A stretch of DNA of 64,000 bases from Ophioderma brevispina (taxonomy: Eukaryota > Echinodermata > Ophiuroidea > Amphilepidida > Ophiodermatidae), in contig JAMKCH010014245.1 in the NCBI GenBank assembly GCA_023653785.1, positions 33,035 to 97,034 on the forward strand, given 5' to 3'. The position numbers were made by a program, and so were the translations under genes. Positions 33,301-45,790 of this stretch are shown piece by piece. Below the pieces are notes generated by a model. The model saw nothing but the letters and a program-made list of their open reading frames with translations, searched no databases and was not told where the DNA came from. Each line of letters opens with the position of its first letter. Within the stretch, counting starts at the first letter, position 1.

Positions 33301-35040
33301 GGAGAATTTTGTGATAATTGTATTATACACAAACAACCGTTTAGAGCAACGGGAATCATCCCAAACAATAATTTAAAGTGAATACATAAGTGTAATTAAG
33401 TAATGCCAGCCATTTTTGAATTTCTTTTTAGCCGCCATTTTGAGACAGTGATAGCTTCATAAATTTTCTTTATTAAAAAACGGCGCAATTTTAGCATATT
33501 GACTCGCCCCTCAATGTCACTTTGTTGGAATGCCTTCATACTATTCAAGAACTATGCACATTATAACGTATGCAGGGTATAGCATCCCCTCTCAAAAATA
33601 ATATTAATTCGAAAATTAAACATGTTTGTGTCTGGTAGGCAATTCTTAAACCTCACAAGGATTGCTCTTTTAGTGACAGGGGCAAAGTTTGGTCTCACTC
33701 AAGCTATTGTGGTAAGTACATCCCTGTGACAACATTCCATACAATATTGCCACACTATCATAAGCTGTGTGTTAACATTCCTAAATTGCTTTCGTGGTGG
33801 AAAATAACGGGTATTTTTTATTAGCTCACTTGGCTCATCCCAGAGAAGAGAAATGCTCGTCGTACTGTTACAATTATATAGGTTTTCGTGCAAAATGACC
33901 TCCAAACACGTGGCTTGGCCGTTTCAGCGGGAAATAAATAATAAAAGAAAAGAAAGAAAAAAGAAATGAAGAAAGAAATAAAGAACGATATACAAGAAAA
34001 TACTTCGAAAAAACTTGCCCTCTTTTTACATATTTCGTTTTCATTTTGGACAAATTCGCGCCAAATTCCAAAATTACATAGCGCCACTCGCAAATACCCC
34101 TAATTTGACTTGCATGCACCAACGTAACAGCTAATGGAGCACGAAGCACGTACAAGGCCTTATTGTTCATATTTCGGTCATTTCCAACCCGTTAATTATA
34201 TCGAACCGGACCTTCCCGATTTATTATTATACTAATTACAAATTTCCTTCGTGTGACAAGAATATCAATTTTGACTTTTGCCTTTGGCATATATAGCTAT
34301 CCAATTAACTGTGCACAACCTCAACCTTTTTTTGAGGAGTGTTCTTCTATAAAATGTTGCCAGAATTGCTGTTTAATGTGGCCCATGCCTAGTTTCTTCT
34401 GATTCATATCATGTTTGGTAGGAAGTCCCCTAATTGCTATATTTGGAAGATGGAGATCTGTTTACCAAAAACTCAATCTCACAGAACAGCTTTTCAGAAA
34501 TTTACTATAATAACTTTGGATGTTTCCAGTTATGGTGGCCGTTAAAGATTGCACATAGCGCCTGTCTCAAAAAATGGAAAGATAAGAAATTAATGGCAAC
34601 TTTTATCATGATTCTGAAAAAAGCACATACTAGTTTTTTATAGAAAAGAAATCCAAGCTTTTACAGCGTTCTGTTCAATGGCCATTTGCGCTAGGCAATT
34701 AAGAGATTTAACTTTTTCTGCAAAGGTCAAAAATCCATTTTGTATCACCTTTCTCTATATGCGTTTCAATGGCCAAATCAAAATAGCATACGCACTGTTA
34801 GAAAGGGATTTCCGAATTCAAGGACGATATTGACTTTTACTAACACCTCATACATGTCAGAAAAGGGATTTTGCATGGTCGCATAAGTGACCTTTTGAAG
34901 AAGTGGCTGTTGAAATCTGAAATGCAAATGAGGTATTCTGCGTGAAAAAAAAAAAAAAATCACCACTGTTCACTTGTCTCAACTCGTTTAAAGGGGGTCA
35001 TCCTAATAGAGGAGGAGCTCGGACCCAGGTCAAACATCAT
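30376..35040. other. No supported gene
   Basis: 4.6 kb of AT-rich DNA with only short unrecognised frames. There are A/G-rich stretches at about 33,935-33,985 and a poly-A near 34,950. At 31,171-31,240 there is a weak hairpin between CCCCCCCAAA and TTTTGGGGGG. The 68-98 codon frames at 33.7-34.2 kb (minus) lie over the A/G-rich block and are not credible. Confidence 0.5.
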
Positions 35041-35718
35041 CGTTTACCCCTCACTACAGAAAAGGTTTGATACCTTTGGTAGTTAGTATGGCAAAAAAGG
35101 TCAATTTCTTTTTGTACAGGGTTCAAAATCAGAAGTTGCTCCAATTTTGGTAAACAATGAAAGAAGTTGTTCATCTAGCTTAGTGTGTCAAAATAAAGAA
35201 TAGTTTGTACCATCTGCAATGCATAGTTACCATGTTATGCGACAAAATAGGTCATAGGGCAACATAATTCAATTGGTGTTGACCTTCTTTGACCCTTATC
35301 TCTGTAAGTAAGCATTTAACATAATCAAAACTATACTTTTTAGGAGTCTTCTTACCTCAGACAATAATTTGCAAGTATTTAAAATATAATCAGATTAACT
35401 TTTAATGTTGACCTCTGTACAAATAGAGATTGACATTTTTTTACCATTGTTGTCATTTTTACCCTATAACACCAAAACCAATGGTCGTAGGTGGTACAAA
35501 CTATACATTTTTGGAATCCTTATGATTAGATGGACAATATGGCATACATTTCAACATGATTGGGGCATTTTAAAAATGTGACCCCTGTGTAAACTTAAAT
35601 TGGCCCCTATTGAAAAAGTAATACTACAATTTGAGAGTACTACCTACCTGGCATTGATGTAGAGTATCCATACTAACTACCAAAGGTGTTAAACCTTTTC
35701 TGTAGTGGGAAGTAAACG
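35041..35718. mobile_element. Non-autonomous DNA transposon with 51-bp TIRs
   Basis: The left arm 35,041-35,091 ('cgtttac...cactacagaaaagg...ggtagttagtatgg') is matched in inverse at 35,668-35,718 with a few differences. The interior has no transposase-like frame. No clear target-site duplication is visible. Superfamily not assigned. Confidence 0.75.
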
Positions 35719-36605
35719 AACTCCTTAAATAAGGCCCCTATGATATTTGGCTCCTGCTCTATAATTACACGAAACACAACAAGGGTGAAGTTATTTCACA
35801 ATTTCAGGGGAAGTGTGGAAGAAGTTGTACTCCATTTCATCATTCCAGCAACAGTAACAAAATTAAAACTCTTAATATTCTGTAATGTTGAGAAGAAGAT
35901 GGTTACAACCAAACATTGATCAAATGCAATGCTGTATATTATCCAAAAGTGGCACAAAAGTGATTTGAACTCACTGCAGTTAATTGCGTGCATCCAAAGA
36001 CTGTCAAAAGCAAATGTGATGAAATAAAGAGTATTAAACTGATACCTATCTTAAAGGTCCATAGCCCGATCGGTAATAGCCTCGTCCCCAGAATCCCAGA
36101 TTTTACCGGAAGTAAAATATTTTATCTGGCCAATATTTTGGTGTCAAAAGAAAGCTACTATTTTGCTCATTAACCCTGTGAAATCTTAGGGCTAAACGAT
36201 ATTTGGTTTGGATGTTATGTTATGAGCGAAAATGTGCACTCTATGGGGCTTACAAAATCACCTTTTTAGCTCTCACATCAAAGCGGATTGAAATATTGGC
36301 GCAATATTTTGCAGGACGGGGTTTTAAGGTCAATGTCATGCAACCAAGATGAAAACTTTATATACAAAAATCGGACCATCCTCCTTTAAATAATTTAATC
36401 CATGATTTCATGTCTAAAAAATCAATTATGTGATGGTACCAAATTTTTGAGATAGGTTGTATCACACCATTTACGTGTCGTCTTGGCACACAGCGCCGCC
36501 CATTATTAAATTACGGTCAGAAAGTAATTTGAGCCACGCGACCTTGGCAAATCTTCACTGCGCTAGGGAGTTCACAAGTTTTCGACGGTAACATGCCCCA
36601 ATGGC
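35719..36605. other. No gene seen
   Basis: AT-rich sequence without recognisable coding or RNA features. Confidence 0.5.
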
Positions 36606-36756
36606 GGTAGACGTTTCATATAGAAGTCCCATTGATGCAAATGAGGTATTGCTATTCATTCCGTCAAGCGCTACTGCACAACGCCATACAGCGCATGGCG
36701 GAATCAATTGTAATACCTCATTTGCATCAATGGGACTTCTATATGAAACGTCTACC
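36606..36756. mobile_element. Fold-back MITE, family 2, copy 1 (151 bp)
   Basis: Arms of 45 bp (36,606-36,650 and 36,712-36,756) are almost perfect inverse complements, starting GGTAGACGTTTCATA. The 60-base loop contains 'gcgctactgcaca'. Flanks 'ccaatggc' and 'ccaagtggc' could be a decayed 8-9 bp target duplication, as left by hAT or Mutator-type enzymes. The several short frames across it on both strands arise from the palindrome. Confidence 0.82.
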
Positions 36757-37484
36757 CAAGTGGCTGACACGTACACAACAACTTGTTAACATATTCGGAC
36801 CCGGTCAAATAGCGTTGATTTAGATTTTTTGTACACTGGATATTGCGCAAAATACTTGGCCTATCGTAACGTTTACGCACCAAAATATTCCTAACTAAAT
36901 TGTCTAGTTAGCTGACTAGTTTTATAATTATAGGTTTATATTTGGAAAAAGACGAAAAAACGTGAAAAATACGTGAAAAATTCTTACCTTATTAGCTGGC
37001 TCAATTCTCGATTGCTGCTGTCATGTCATGCCACATGCCATGCTTACAAAAACTAGTGAGCTAATTGGTCTTTTTTGTCAGGAACTCATTTCTAACATCA
37101 GATCGACCACCTGATTCGTCGTTTTCGCGATATCCAAGGTACCGCGAAACCGTTTTTTCATTCCTTGTTCAGCTAATCGCAGAGCCTTTAACACAGCTTC
37201 TGACTGCTAGGGAGTCCCATGACGTAGCGCATGTCTAAGAATATCCGGCCAATTAGCGATGCGGAAACGGAATTGGTGGCGCTGTGTCCCAGCAGTACAG
37301 ATTCTATGGGAGCGTAAATGGTGTGGTATAGGTAATTTCCAATGATGTCATCATTGCACTCTTCTATTGGATAATGTACGATGATGTAATGAATATCTTA
37401 GAGATAGAATTAGCTGTCAAGTATGAATACGTAGATGAACTTACTAAAGAGGATTGCCAGTAGTTTTGATCCGCAGAGTGGTGG
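36757..37484. other. No gene seen
   Basis: Unremarkable AT-rich sequence between two inverted-repeat elements. Confidence 0.5.
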
Positions 37485-37942
37485 ACCCAATTCACATAGC
37501 AGGAACCTGTTATAACTGGTAGATGCTATACAGCAGGTACCTGTTATAACTGACTCAATGTATACACTGCATACAGTGCTATACAGCAGGTACCAGTGGA
37601 ACGGGTTACTGTTCCTTAACGTATTGTACACGCGTATTTCCAAACCTCTTTTACTCTAAAATAATATTGAAATACATTTATTTTAAAAAGGCCATGGTTG
37701 GATTCGAACCTGTGATACCTGCATTATAAATCAATGCTCTTATCCACTACACTAGCGAGGGAGGATGTGGGAGGTGATTCATTTTAATCCTACATAAGCT
37801 TTACGGAATAAAGCGATAATTATATTGTGATATGATAGCACTGTATGCAGTGTATACATTGAGTCAGTTATAACAGGTACCTGCTGAATAGCAATAGCAT
37901 TTATATACCAGTTACAACAAGTTCCTGCTATGTGAATTGGGT
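37485..37942. repeat. Inverted repeat (about 100-bp arms) enclosing a tRNA-like sequence
   Basis: The left arm 37,485-37,580 ('acccaattcacatagcagg', 'gttataactgactcaatg', 'gcatacagtgct') matches in inverse the right arm 37,837-37,942. Inside the left arm, 'cagcaggtacctgttataac' is itself repeated in variant form. The central 250 bp holds the tRNA-like unit at 37,690-37,761. This is either a DNA transposon that captured a tRNA-derived repeat or a tRNA locus duplicated in opposite orientation. Confidence 0.72.
37690..37761 (-). pseudogene. tRNA-like sequence with box A, box B and Pol III terminator
   Basis: On the minus strand, 'TAGTGTAGTGGATAAGAGC' (box A/D-arm), a stem GCATT/AATGC around a 7-base loop, and 'GGTTCGAATCC' (exact box B) are spaced as in a tRNA. 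TTTTT follows immediately. The acceptor strands do not pair and only two pairs of the T-stem remain, so a functional tRNA is unlikely. Confidence 0.6.
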
Positions 37943-40254
37943 GGCAGAGTTGGTAGATCAGAGCAGTATTACTACCAGGATTTAATGCTACCACATGAGC
38001 TAAAGACTAGTTAGTTTGCTGTCGTCTTTGAAGTCAAAAGAGCTGCGCATTTTGGAAACAAAACGATTCCCTTTGGTGGACCTAAAAGTGGACATTTGCG
38101 AGAGGACTTTGTGAAAATATTTGACATCCTGGGTTGATATCCTACTGAAGTATTGTGTCGTTCAGGGACCTATAGAACCCGTCGACTTGAACTGCTGGAC
38201 AACGTTATCTTCAGGACTGCTCCAAAAAAGGAGATTATATATTTACTAAAGACGATTCCCGCTGATTTGTTATCGTGCAGCATTTGAGCTGGGAGTTGCC
38301 ATTTTGCCATTTTAACATCTTCGTGGCGAAGACTTGGTCGTTGAAGTACAACGCTTCTTTTAATTCTGAATATAAATTGCTACATAAGACTGGACATAAG
38401 TATAATCTGTATGTACATTTTTGAGTGTATTGATTGTAATTGTTTTTGAACATTCAAAATAAAATAAATTGTGTTTTTATACAAAATTCAGATAATTTAT
38501 GCACAAGACATTTTGTTTGTGTTTGAAGGATATTTCTGACCTTGGTATCCTTGTGATACCGCAACATGGAATGCGGTTCGCAGTAGAATAGGCGGAAAAT
38601 CAAATTGATTGTTGTTATCAATAAAAACAAAATTGTGCATGGATTGCAGATGACATTGACCTTGATAAATCACTAAATCATAGATTTGTTGTTGAAAAAT
38701 GAAAGAAATCAACTGAAAAATAAGCCAGATATGACAAATGTTGTAAGCACACCTCTTTTCCTCCGTTCCAATGGGATTGATACAGTTAAGCAAGATATTG
38801 CGTTAATGTACGATATACGGGGTATAGCATTATGAAAGAAATGATGCCCCTTGCTATCTTGTTTAATTGGTCTATGAATAGCCATAATCTCCTTTATTGT
38901 TCCTCAAAAGGAATAAAAAGTTCACCCAAAATCTCACCTAATTAATCCTGATGTGTGAAGAAAAGGGTTTTGTAATCCAGGTATAGATACAAGCTATGCC
39001 AATAAGGACTAAACTCTTAGTAATATCCTAAACAATGGGAAGATCTTGTTTTCTTGCTCTGCAACAGGTGAATTGCTGTTTGGATTTGGCATACCACATT
39101 GTAACATTTATTAAGTTGACAAAGGCATCATGATATTGTACATTCTCACAAACACAAGTTTAATATATGTAACTCCCATAGGAATGGGATTGAAAGGAAT
39201 GGGATAACAAGTAGTGTGCTTACAAAACCCGCCATACCTAACGTATTTTTCAGTCGATTTCTTTCATTTGTTCAACACATAAAAGTATATTAGATGTGTT
39301 TGTAAAAAAACAACAACAAATCTATAATATAGTGATTGCATAAATATTAAGGTCAATATCATCTTTAATCCTTGCACATTTTTTTTGTTGATTCACGTAG
39401 TACATGAGGCTATGATGAGTTCTAAGACGTGCTGTGAATAGCAAAATACTGTTAGAGACAGTCCGCCAGACAAAATATAGAAATGTGCAAAAAATTGCAA
39501 ATATTACCATAATATAATTGCATAATTAATGAAACGAAATAAAGCATACCGTTACCGTAAACTGTATAACAATGGTTGATGTTAGGAGGAAACAATATTT
39601 CCCCCTGGCGTCACATTTTATGCATAACGCAGGGAAATTTATCCCTGATGTAGATTCTAATTTCATACGATAAAAGGGTATGATTTTTCGTAACTCCTAA
39701 ATTGTATGTACGCGAGATCAAAATTCATCAAAAAAGTAATTTGGAAGAAAGCAACATTGAGCAAAGCCATATATAAGAGTTTTAAATCAACAACAGTGCA
39801 CTGCTTTTTGTTTAATGTCCAAAACTGACAAAAAAAAGAACTTTGTTTATGGTAGCAAAAACAAGACAAAAATGCTTGTTTTAGGGTATATTTTGGGTTA
39901 GTCGGTGGGAAATACCTGTTTAGGGTTCATTTTGGGGAAGTCCATGTTTCACCGCATCATATCACCTTGAATCAACTGCCCCCCCGTAAATATTAGCGCA
40001 GCGAATTTTAAAAACTACACTGGTCTTTTAACACAATGTACTAAACAACCTCTGCTAATTTATGCCGCAAGATTTAAAATCTCCTGAATTACAACGTGCT
40101 GTGGTGGAAATCTTTCGGAATTCTCATTGAACTATTAGATTTTATAACATCACCATGTTGACTTAATGATCTAAAACACAATGCATCATCGAAATCATAT
40201 GCATTTGTGTTTCAAATGGGGAGTTCTAGCACAACGACTGATGATCTGACGTAA
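37943..40254. other. No supported gene
   Basis: Short frames only. AATAAA-like signals near 38,457 could be a polyadenylation site on the plus strand, but no coding region leads up to them. Confidence 0.45.
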
Positions 40255-40518
40255 TTACCTACCCTTTTCTTTCATGACTGCATCTAAATTTATCCGATTC
40301 GAATTTTTTCCCAAGAGGTAATCATCAATGCGAATCTTCCCATGTAATTCCAATTCACAAGCCATTATAATAATATCTGAATCTCCCATATTGCTTTTAA
40401 TGTTTTTATGGGTTGCAATATGGGCGATATCATACTTCAAGGGTTTAATACAAGCTGATCTGTTCATGCATATACCTTTATGATATACAACACAACCGTT
40501 CATGATATGTTTTGACTC
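40255..40518 (-). CDS. Coding-like segment on the minus strand, unrecognised; possible internal exon
   Basis: An 82-codon frame on the minus strand (start codon at 40,501-40,503) has balanced amino-acid use (MGDSDIIIMACELELHGKI, LLGKNSNRINLDAVMKEKG), unlike the surrounding AT-driven frames. 'TTACATGTAG' just upstream is an acceptor-like sequence from which the frame is also open, and 'GGTAGGTAATT' at the end is donor-like. No family recognised; an exon of an unseen larger gene is one possibility, chance another. Confidence 0.28.
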   Translation of the reverse strand, partial: ESKHIMNGCVVYHKGICMNRSACIKPLKYDIAHIATHKNIKSNMGDSDIIIMACELELHGKIRIDDYLLGKNSNRINLDAVMKEKGR

Positions 40519-41169
40519 CTACATGTAAAACCATGCGTGTGAAATTTACCGGTTCATCTTGTCTACTCTGCAAAGGGAGCATGAATTGAATCAATTTTTT
40601 GCTTGAAACCATTTGGCGGCCCTTTTCAGTATCAAGAGACGCAGATTCCTTCAGCGCCGATGGTCGGGAATGACCTATGACATTTGATCTTTTTTCTGTT
40701 CATCGACCCCTTTTTAACTAGGGCAAATCCAGGGGATTGTGGCTGTCCGCGCAGATTCAATTCCTATGGGCTCGTGTTCTTACTAGACTGGCACAGTCCT
40801 TTCAGTTAATGGCTTATACCGAAGCAATTATGATTAAACATCGGGTACAAATTAAGTTTCGGATTGCGCTGTGGGTTTCTGGATTGAATGTACTACATTT
40901 GCAAGTATTGTAGTTCGAAAAACGGGCTATTAATTACTTTACGCACGAATTAAGATCACAGGGATACGCAGATAATCAGACTGTGTGTATATGCATAGTA
41001 AATTTAGAAAAGGTAGAAATTCGGTCAAAGGTTCCACATTATCTTGACTCTTTCACTTTTTCAAAATTTGACAATTGTTGATGGAAATGCCTCGTGATAA
41101 TATAAACTTGTAAGACAGGTGGTTTTTGAAAACGATATTTGCGGTTTTTTGTTTTTATCCCACACAGGC
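40519..41169. other. No gene seen
   Basis: Unremarkable sequence between the coding-like segment and the second fold-back copy. Confidence 0.5.
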
Positions 41170-41322
41170 GGTAGACTTTCATATAAGAAGTCCCATTGAG
41201 ACAATGAGGGAATTGCCATTCATTGCGTCAAACGCTACTGCACAAAGTCACACAGCACATGACGGAATTCAATTTTAATACCTCATTTGCACTACAAGGA
41301 CTTCTATATGAAACGCCTAACC
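41170..41322. mobile_element. Fold-back MITE, family 2, copy 2 (153 bp)
   Basis: Same ends, same 'acgctactgcacaaag' loop and same length as the copy at 36,606-36,756, but with more mismatches in the arms. 'cacaggc' stands on both sides, supporting a target duplication of about 7-8 bp. Confidence 0.8.
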
Positions 41323-41882
41323 ACAGGCCATGGTCCTCATTTGTTACGGTAATCTCGTTAATGCCAATGCCAGGAATACCCTTTCAACACAACCAAATGG
41401 GTTCTATGCACAATTTCTGGATGTCTAATAACATAATTTCTACTACGTAATTTATCAATTGAATTAAACGATTGGTTCAAGAACTTGGAATGTTAAAACA
41501 CTGGCAATGATAATCATACCTTAAGTATTCCGTATAAAATACAGATAATACGTATGTGGCTTTTAAAGTCCAAATTAAAGGAAGCGTTGATACGTTCTTC
41601 ACAAATGACAGCATGCAAAAGTTTGTCAATTTTTTTCGAAGAGTCTGAAGATAACATGTGTCACTTTCAGACAAACAATGTTTATAGTCAGGCGAACAAA
41701 ATGTTCTGCAGTATAATCGTCCGGTATATGTAAAACTATCATCAAGAATTCCGTCTTGCTACTTTTAGGACCACGATTCTGAAGCCTATTTTAATTCCAG
41801 CACTTTGGCTTCAAAGACACCACATACCTCGCGTTAACGTCACGTGTTATCTAATATATCAATTCTGGTAATGATCTACTAA
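41323..41882. other. No gene seen
   Basis: Short unrecognised frames only. Confidence 0.5.
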
Positions 41883-42150
41883 GAGGGGGGGTGGTATTAG
41901 TACGGCCAGGGGGGATGGAGAATTTGAGGGAGGAACCCGACAACGTTTGTAAGCGAGAAGGGCTAACGGTGAAATTTTTCATCACGAGAGAGAGGCGAAC
42001 ATGAACTTTTAAATGGGGAAATCAAGCATGATCAGAGGGGAATGTGATTTTTTTTTAACGGAAGCGAGGGGGGAACGCGAAAATTTTTTGCCGAAAAAAA
42101 GTTGAATTCTCCCATTCCCCCCGCATAAATAATGAACCGCTCCTAACTCT
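41883..42150 (-). mobile_element. TTAA-type MITE, family 1, inverted copy
   Basis: This is the reverse complement of the element at 25,577-25,837. Shared marks are 'ggagcggttcattatttatgc', 'caactttttttcgg', 'cgcttccgtt' and 'aaaagttcatgtt'. The flanking TTAA has decayed (CTAA / TTAG). It lies 16 kb from its partner and in opposite orientation. Confidence 0.75.
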
Positions 42151-43435
42151 GGGCAATCAAATTAACTGTTGGCTAAGAGTCTTTCCAGTAAGGACTATTT
42201 ATAATTTCACAGCTAGGTTTCCCCATACCTAAGATAGATATTTTGGGTGATGTAAAATAGGCATCCAGGGAATGCTGTCCCGCGGTTTAAACGACCAATA
42301 CGCTCGTGCATTACAATATACATAGACTTCATGTTTTATTTCCAATTAAAAGAGTTTATCCATAAGCAAATATGAATTAAAACAAAGGTATTGATGTTTC
42401 AGATTCTGTCTGCCTGTATCTGTACGGTGTATTAAATGTACTTACATTTGCAAGTATTGGGAAGTTCTCAAAACGGACTGATAATTAACCGCTCGAACTA
42501 ATAAATCACAAAGTCACTAACATTTTTCAATTTTAACTAAAATTTGATTGGGACAAATCGTTGCCCTGTATTGCATAGTGAGTAATAAACGCATAAGGAT
42601 CAGATAGATACATCAAGGCGCAGGTTAAAAGGAAGTTAACCGAAATTGTTGGTTAGAAACATGAACGCACACCTCACTAAGCATATTTTAACGACGAATA
42701 TATAAAAACGAAACAAACCACACAAAATAGCAACTCTGTCTTATAATCATACTATCTCACTCGGCATGAATCGTAAACAAAATAATAGAACAACTTCACA
42801 TCCCTATTTTTCAGAATCGCAATGTGTTTGATATTGCAGCAGCTGTCCTTAAGGGTTTGCACAAGGGCGGGATTTAAAGCATACTTTGGAACCCCAATAT
42901 TTACAAAGAAAATCAGCTATTACTTGATATTAAAATTAAATAACTCATCCCTAAGGACTCCAATGCTGATAACATGCTTTTTGAGTGCACCCATAAATTT
43001 ACGTTTTTGTTTTTATTTTGTTGTTTGTCTTTTTAACATTCAAAAAAATAATATAATCTGGGAATTGAGACAGCGTCGAAAAAATCTCTTTTACCCAGAT
43101 GATAAGCGAGTAAACGTTGTTTCATAAAGTTCGACGGACAGCTGTCCCATTTAATGAACATCTTTAGTTTTATGAATTTAAAATCATAGAAATGTTAAAA
43201 GTTGCAAACGTTCGGATTGTTGCTGGTACTAAATTACCACTCTTAATTTATTTCTGATTTGTATCAGGACTATTTTTCATTACTAATCATTTGTGATGGG
43301 ATATTCCTAGCTTAGGTCAGTGACTTGGAAGCTTTTTTTGTAATTTTGCAATTGGTTTCCTCCTCCAATATAGTAAGGGTAACTTTACTGAAAACAAAAA
43401 TGAATTTATGATAAATCTAGCAGTTCTTGAGTTTT
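42151..43435. other. No supported gene
   Basis: One 101-codon frame (42,822-43,127) is AT-driven and unrecognised. Confidence 0.5.
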
Positions 43436-44290
43436 TCACCCTCGTCTACCTGAGCCATTTTTTTATAACAAATGTCACAAAACTTCCCTAAGGGTGGGGG
43501 GTGGGTGTGGTTATCCACCTCCCCCTATGATTTTCGTTTCCTGAACATCCGATTCCTAGGTAAATTTTGGTGTACCAAGGGATAGCTTTTAAGTTTCCTC
43601 TATTTTTATTGGGGTACCAAAATAATACTAGTCATTCCTATTCCCCTTAGGACGGCACATGACGTTCATATGTTTGAGGAACTAGTACTAAATATCTTGA
43701 AATAGTTGAATTTGATTTTTTCGCATTTGTAATGCACTCAAAACAACCCTATTTATTCTCTAAATGATTCATTATATAAAACTAGTCATTTTCCCACCAA
43801 GTCGAGTCAAAAACCCGCATGACAATCTGTTTATTTCCCTCTCTAACCTTTTTGGGCGAAAAATTGAATTTTGCCACTGTGTGTTTCCTTGGAGTATGCA
43901 GGGTTTCGCTGACATGGCGAACTTATGACGTCTTGTGACACGTAATGCGTAGGGCATGTTGTGTTACATAGTGTGGTAATCAATGGAAGAGGAGGACCAT
44001 ATCTATCTATTGTGTACCAAATCAAGTGTCTGTGATGTTTTCCTGTGTTGGTTAGCATTTTGTGGTAACTTTCCTTTGGAGGGGGGGTGGGTTTTACACA
44101 CCACCCCTATCGATCACTTTGGGATCCACCCTGTATCTTACCTATCCCCGTTGGATGTTTTTGTTTTTGGATTTAAAATGAGAGGACATGTCATGGACAC
44201 TACATTAAATAATTTAGGGCACCAAAAAGGGGTTTTAGCAAGCCGGGGAAAAAACTGAAAGGGGTGGGGGGGTGGTTGTAACACCCCCCC
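43436..44290 (+). repeat. Diverged longer copy of the 50.0-kb TTAA element
   Basis: From 'ccctcgtctacctgagcc' to 'ggggtgggggggtgg' it is colinear with 50,004-50,664. Shared marks are 'ccccctatgattttcgtt', 'taaattttggt', 'aactagtcattttcccacc', 'tttttgggcgaaaaattgaat', 'cactttgggatcca', 'ccctgtatcttacctat' and 'gcaccaaaaagg'. It carries extra bases throughout. The TTAA flanks are not preserved. The 71- and 91-codon frames inside are not supported. Confidence 0.78.
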
Positions 44291-45124
44291 TTTCGGTAAC
44301 GAGGTTAATAGTAACATAATCTGTTCGATATTTTGTACCCTTTAGAGAATTTCAGCCAAAATCAGCAGGATATCTATTAGAAAGGACCATGTGTTATGTT
44401 TTCAAACAGATGTTCTATATAATTTCCAGAAATTGTATCTAACTAGAGTTTGTCCCATGTTCTACAACAAGCTCTCATTTTAAAAAAATCGATCTTTGTA
44501 TTATTTCAGGAAGAATGATATTCATGATATCAAAATAATACAGCACCTGTATACAATCGTCCCAAATAAACGACGTCGAAGTCAAGTCGAATTTTTAAAT
44601 TTCAATATCAAAAGATTTGTTTTGAGTACTTACTTTTACAAGACACCTATCAGTGGATTAACCCGAATTAAATTAAACTATTTGAAACTTGCAGAATAAC
44701 TTAACTTAAAATTGAACAACGGAAGAGTTTATATAGAATTCTCGTAGATTATTTTTTGCAAATTAAACATTAACAGACAGGAAGACAAAACATCAGTGTC
44801 TAATATATGAAACCTTCCATCAATTTCGTGTTTTACATTATTATAGCAAGTGCCCGTACGGGACATTAATGGATAAAATGTAACTATTTTGTCATTATTA
44901 TGTTGCATTTCAGGATTCCTGCACTTGTAGGGATGTTTGATACCTTACTCATGTTGACAAGGAATGCAAAATCACTGATAGTGCTTAGGTGTTAAATATC
45001 TTATAACAAAAGGCATCGAATTGATATGGCCTGCATATTGGTTTACGATCTGGTTTGGCATTTTATATTTGACAAACCGAAATCATGTTTTGGAGTATAA
45101 TTTCATCTTAAAGTTAGTGACAAG
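44291..45124. other. No supported gene
   Basis: A 67-codon frame begins just after an acceptor-like 'ttatttcag' at 44,510, but it is too short and unrecognised. Confidence 0.45.
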
Positions 45125-45790
45125 CTAACAAAAAAAAAGGAAAAACAAAGAGAAGAAAAAAAAAAAAGAGAGAGGAGAGAAGAGAAAGAAGAAAAGAGAA
45201 GAGAAGATAAGAGGTGAGGAGAGGAGAGATGAGAAGCAAGAGAGAGGAGAGAAAAGAAGTAGAAGAGAAGAGGAGAGGAGAGGAGTGGACAGAAGGGAAG
45301 AGAATAGAAGGAAGCAGGGAGATGAGAAGAGTAGAGGATTAGAGGAGGAGAGGGGATGCGAGGCGAGGGAGTGCAGCGAGGCGAAGCAAGGATATGTGTG
45401 AGCGCGGCGAGGAGAAGCGCGGCGAGGCGAGGCGAGAACCGACGAGAGAAGGGGAGGAAGAGAGGAGAGATGAGAAGAGAAGGGAGTGGAGGGTGATGGC
45501 AGAGGAGATCTAAGAAGGGAGTTGGAAGGTATGTGAGGGGAGCGAGACCACGGAGCAAGTGGCTATGAGAGGTGCGATGAGACGAGAAGAGATGTGAGAG
45601 GCAGAGGAGAGGAGAGGAGAGTAGAGAAGATTAAGAGAAGATAAGAGAAGGAGAAGTCGAAGAGAAGATGAGTGAGAGCTAGCGTGAGGAGAGACGAACG
45701 ATAATAGTAGAGGAAGTGATCGAAAGGAAACAGTGGGGAAGGAAAGGAAAGGAGAGACGAGAGAGGAGAATCGGAGAGGAGAAGACACCA
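45125..45790 (+). repeat. Purine-rich (GA/GGA/GAA) tract, 0.67 kb
   Basis: The plus strand is almost all A and G in irregular GAGAGG, GAAGAG and GGCGAGGCGA units. The minus-strand frames of up to 151 codons rich in Ser, Leu and Pro are by-products of this composition. Such tracts can form triplex (H-DNA) structures. Confidence 0.9.

Noticed and set aside
36555..36823. Three overlapping ORFs around 36.6-36.8 kb
   Set aside because: Mirror-image frames produced by a palindromic MITE.
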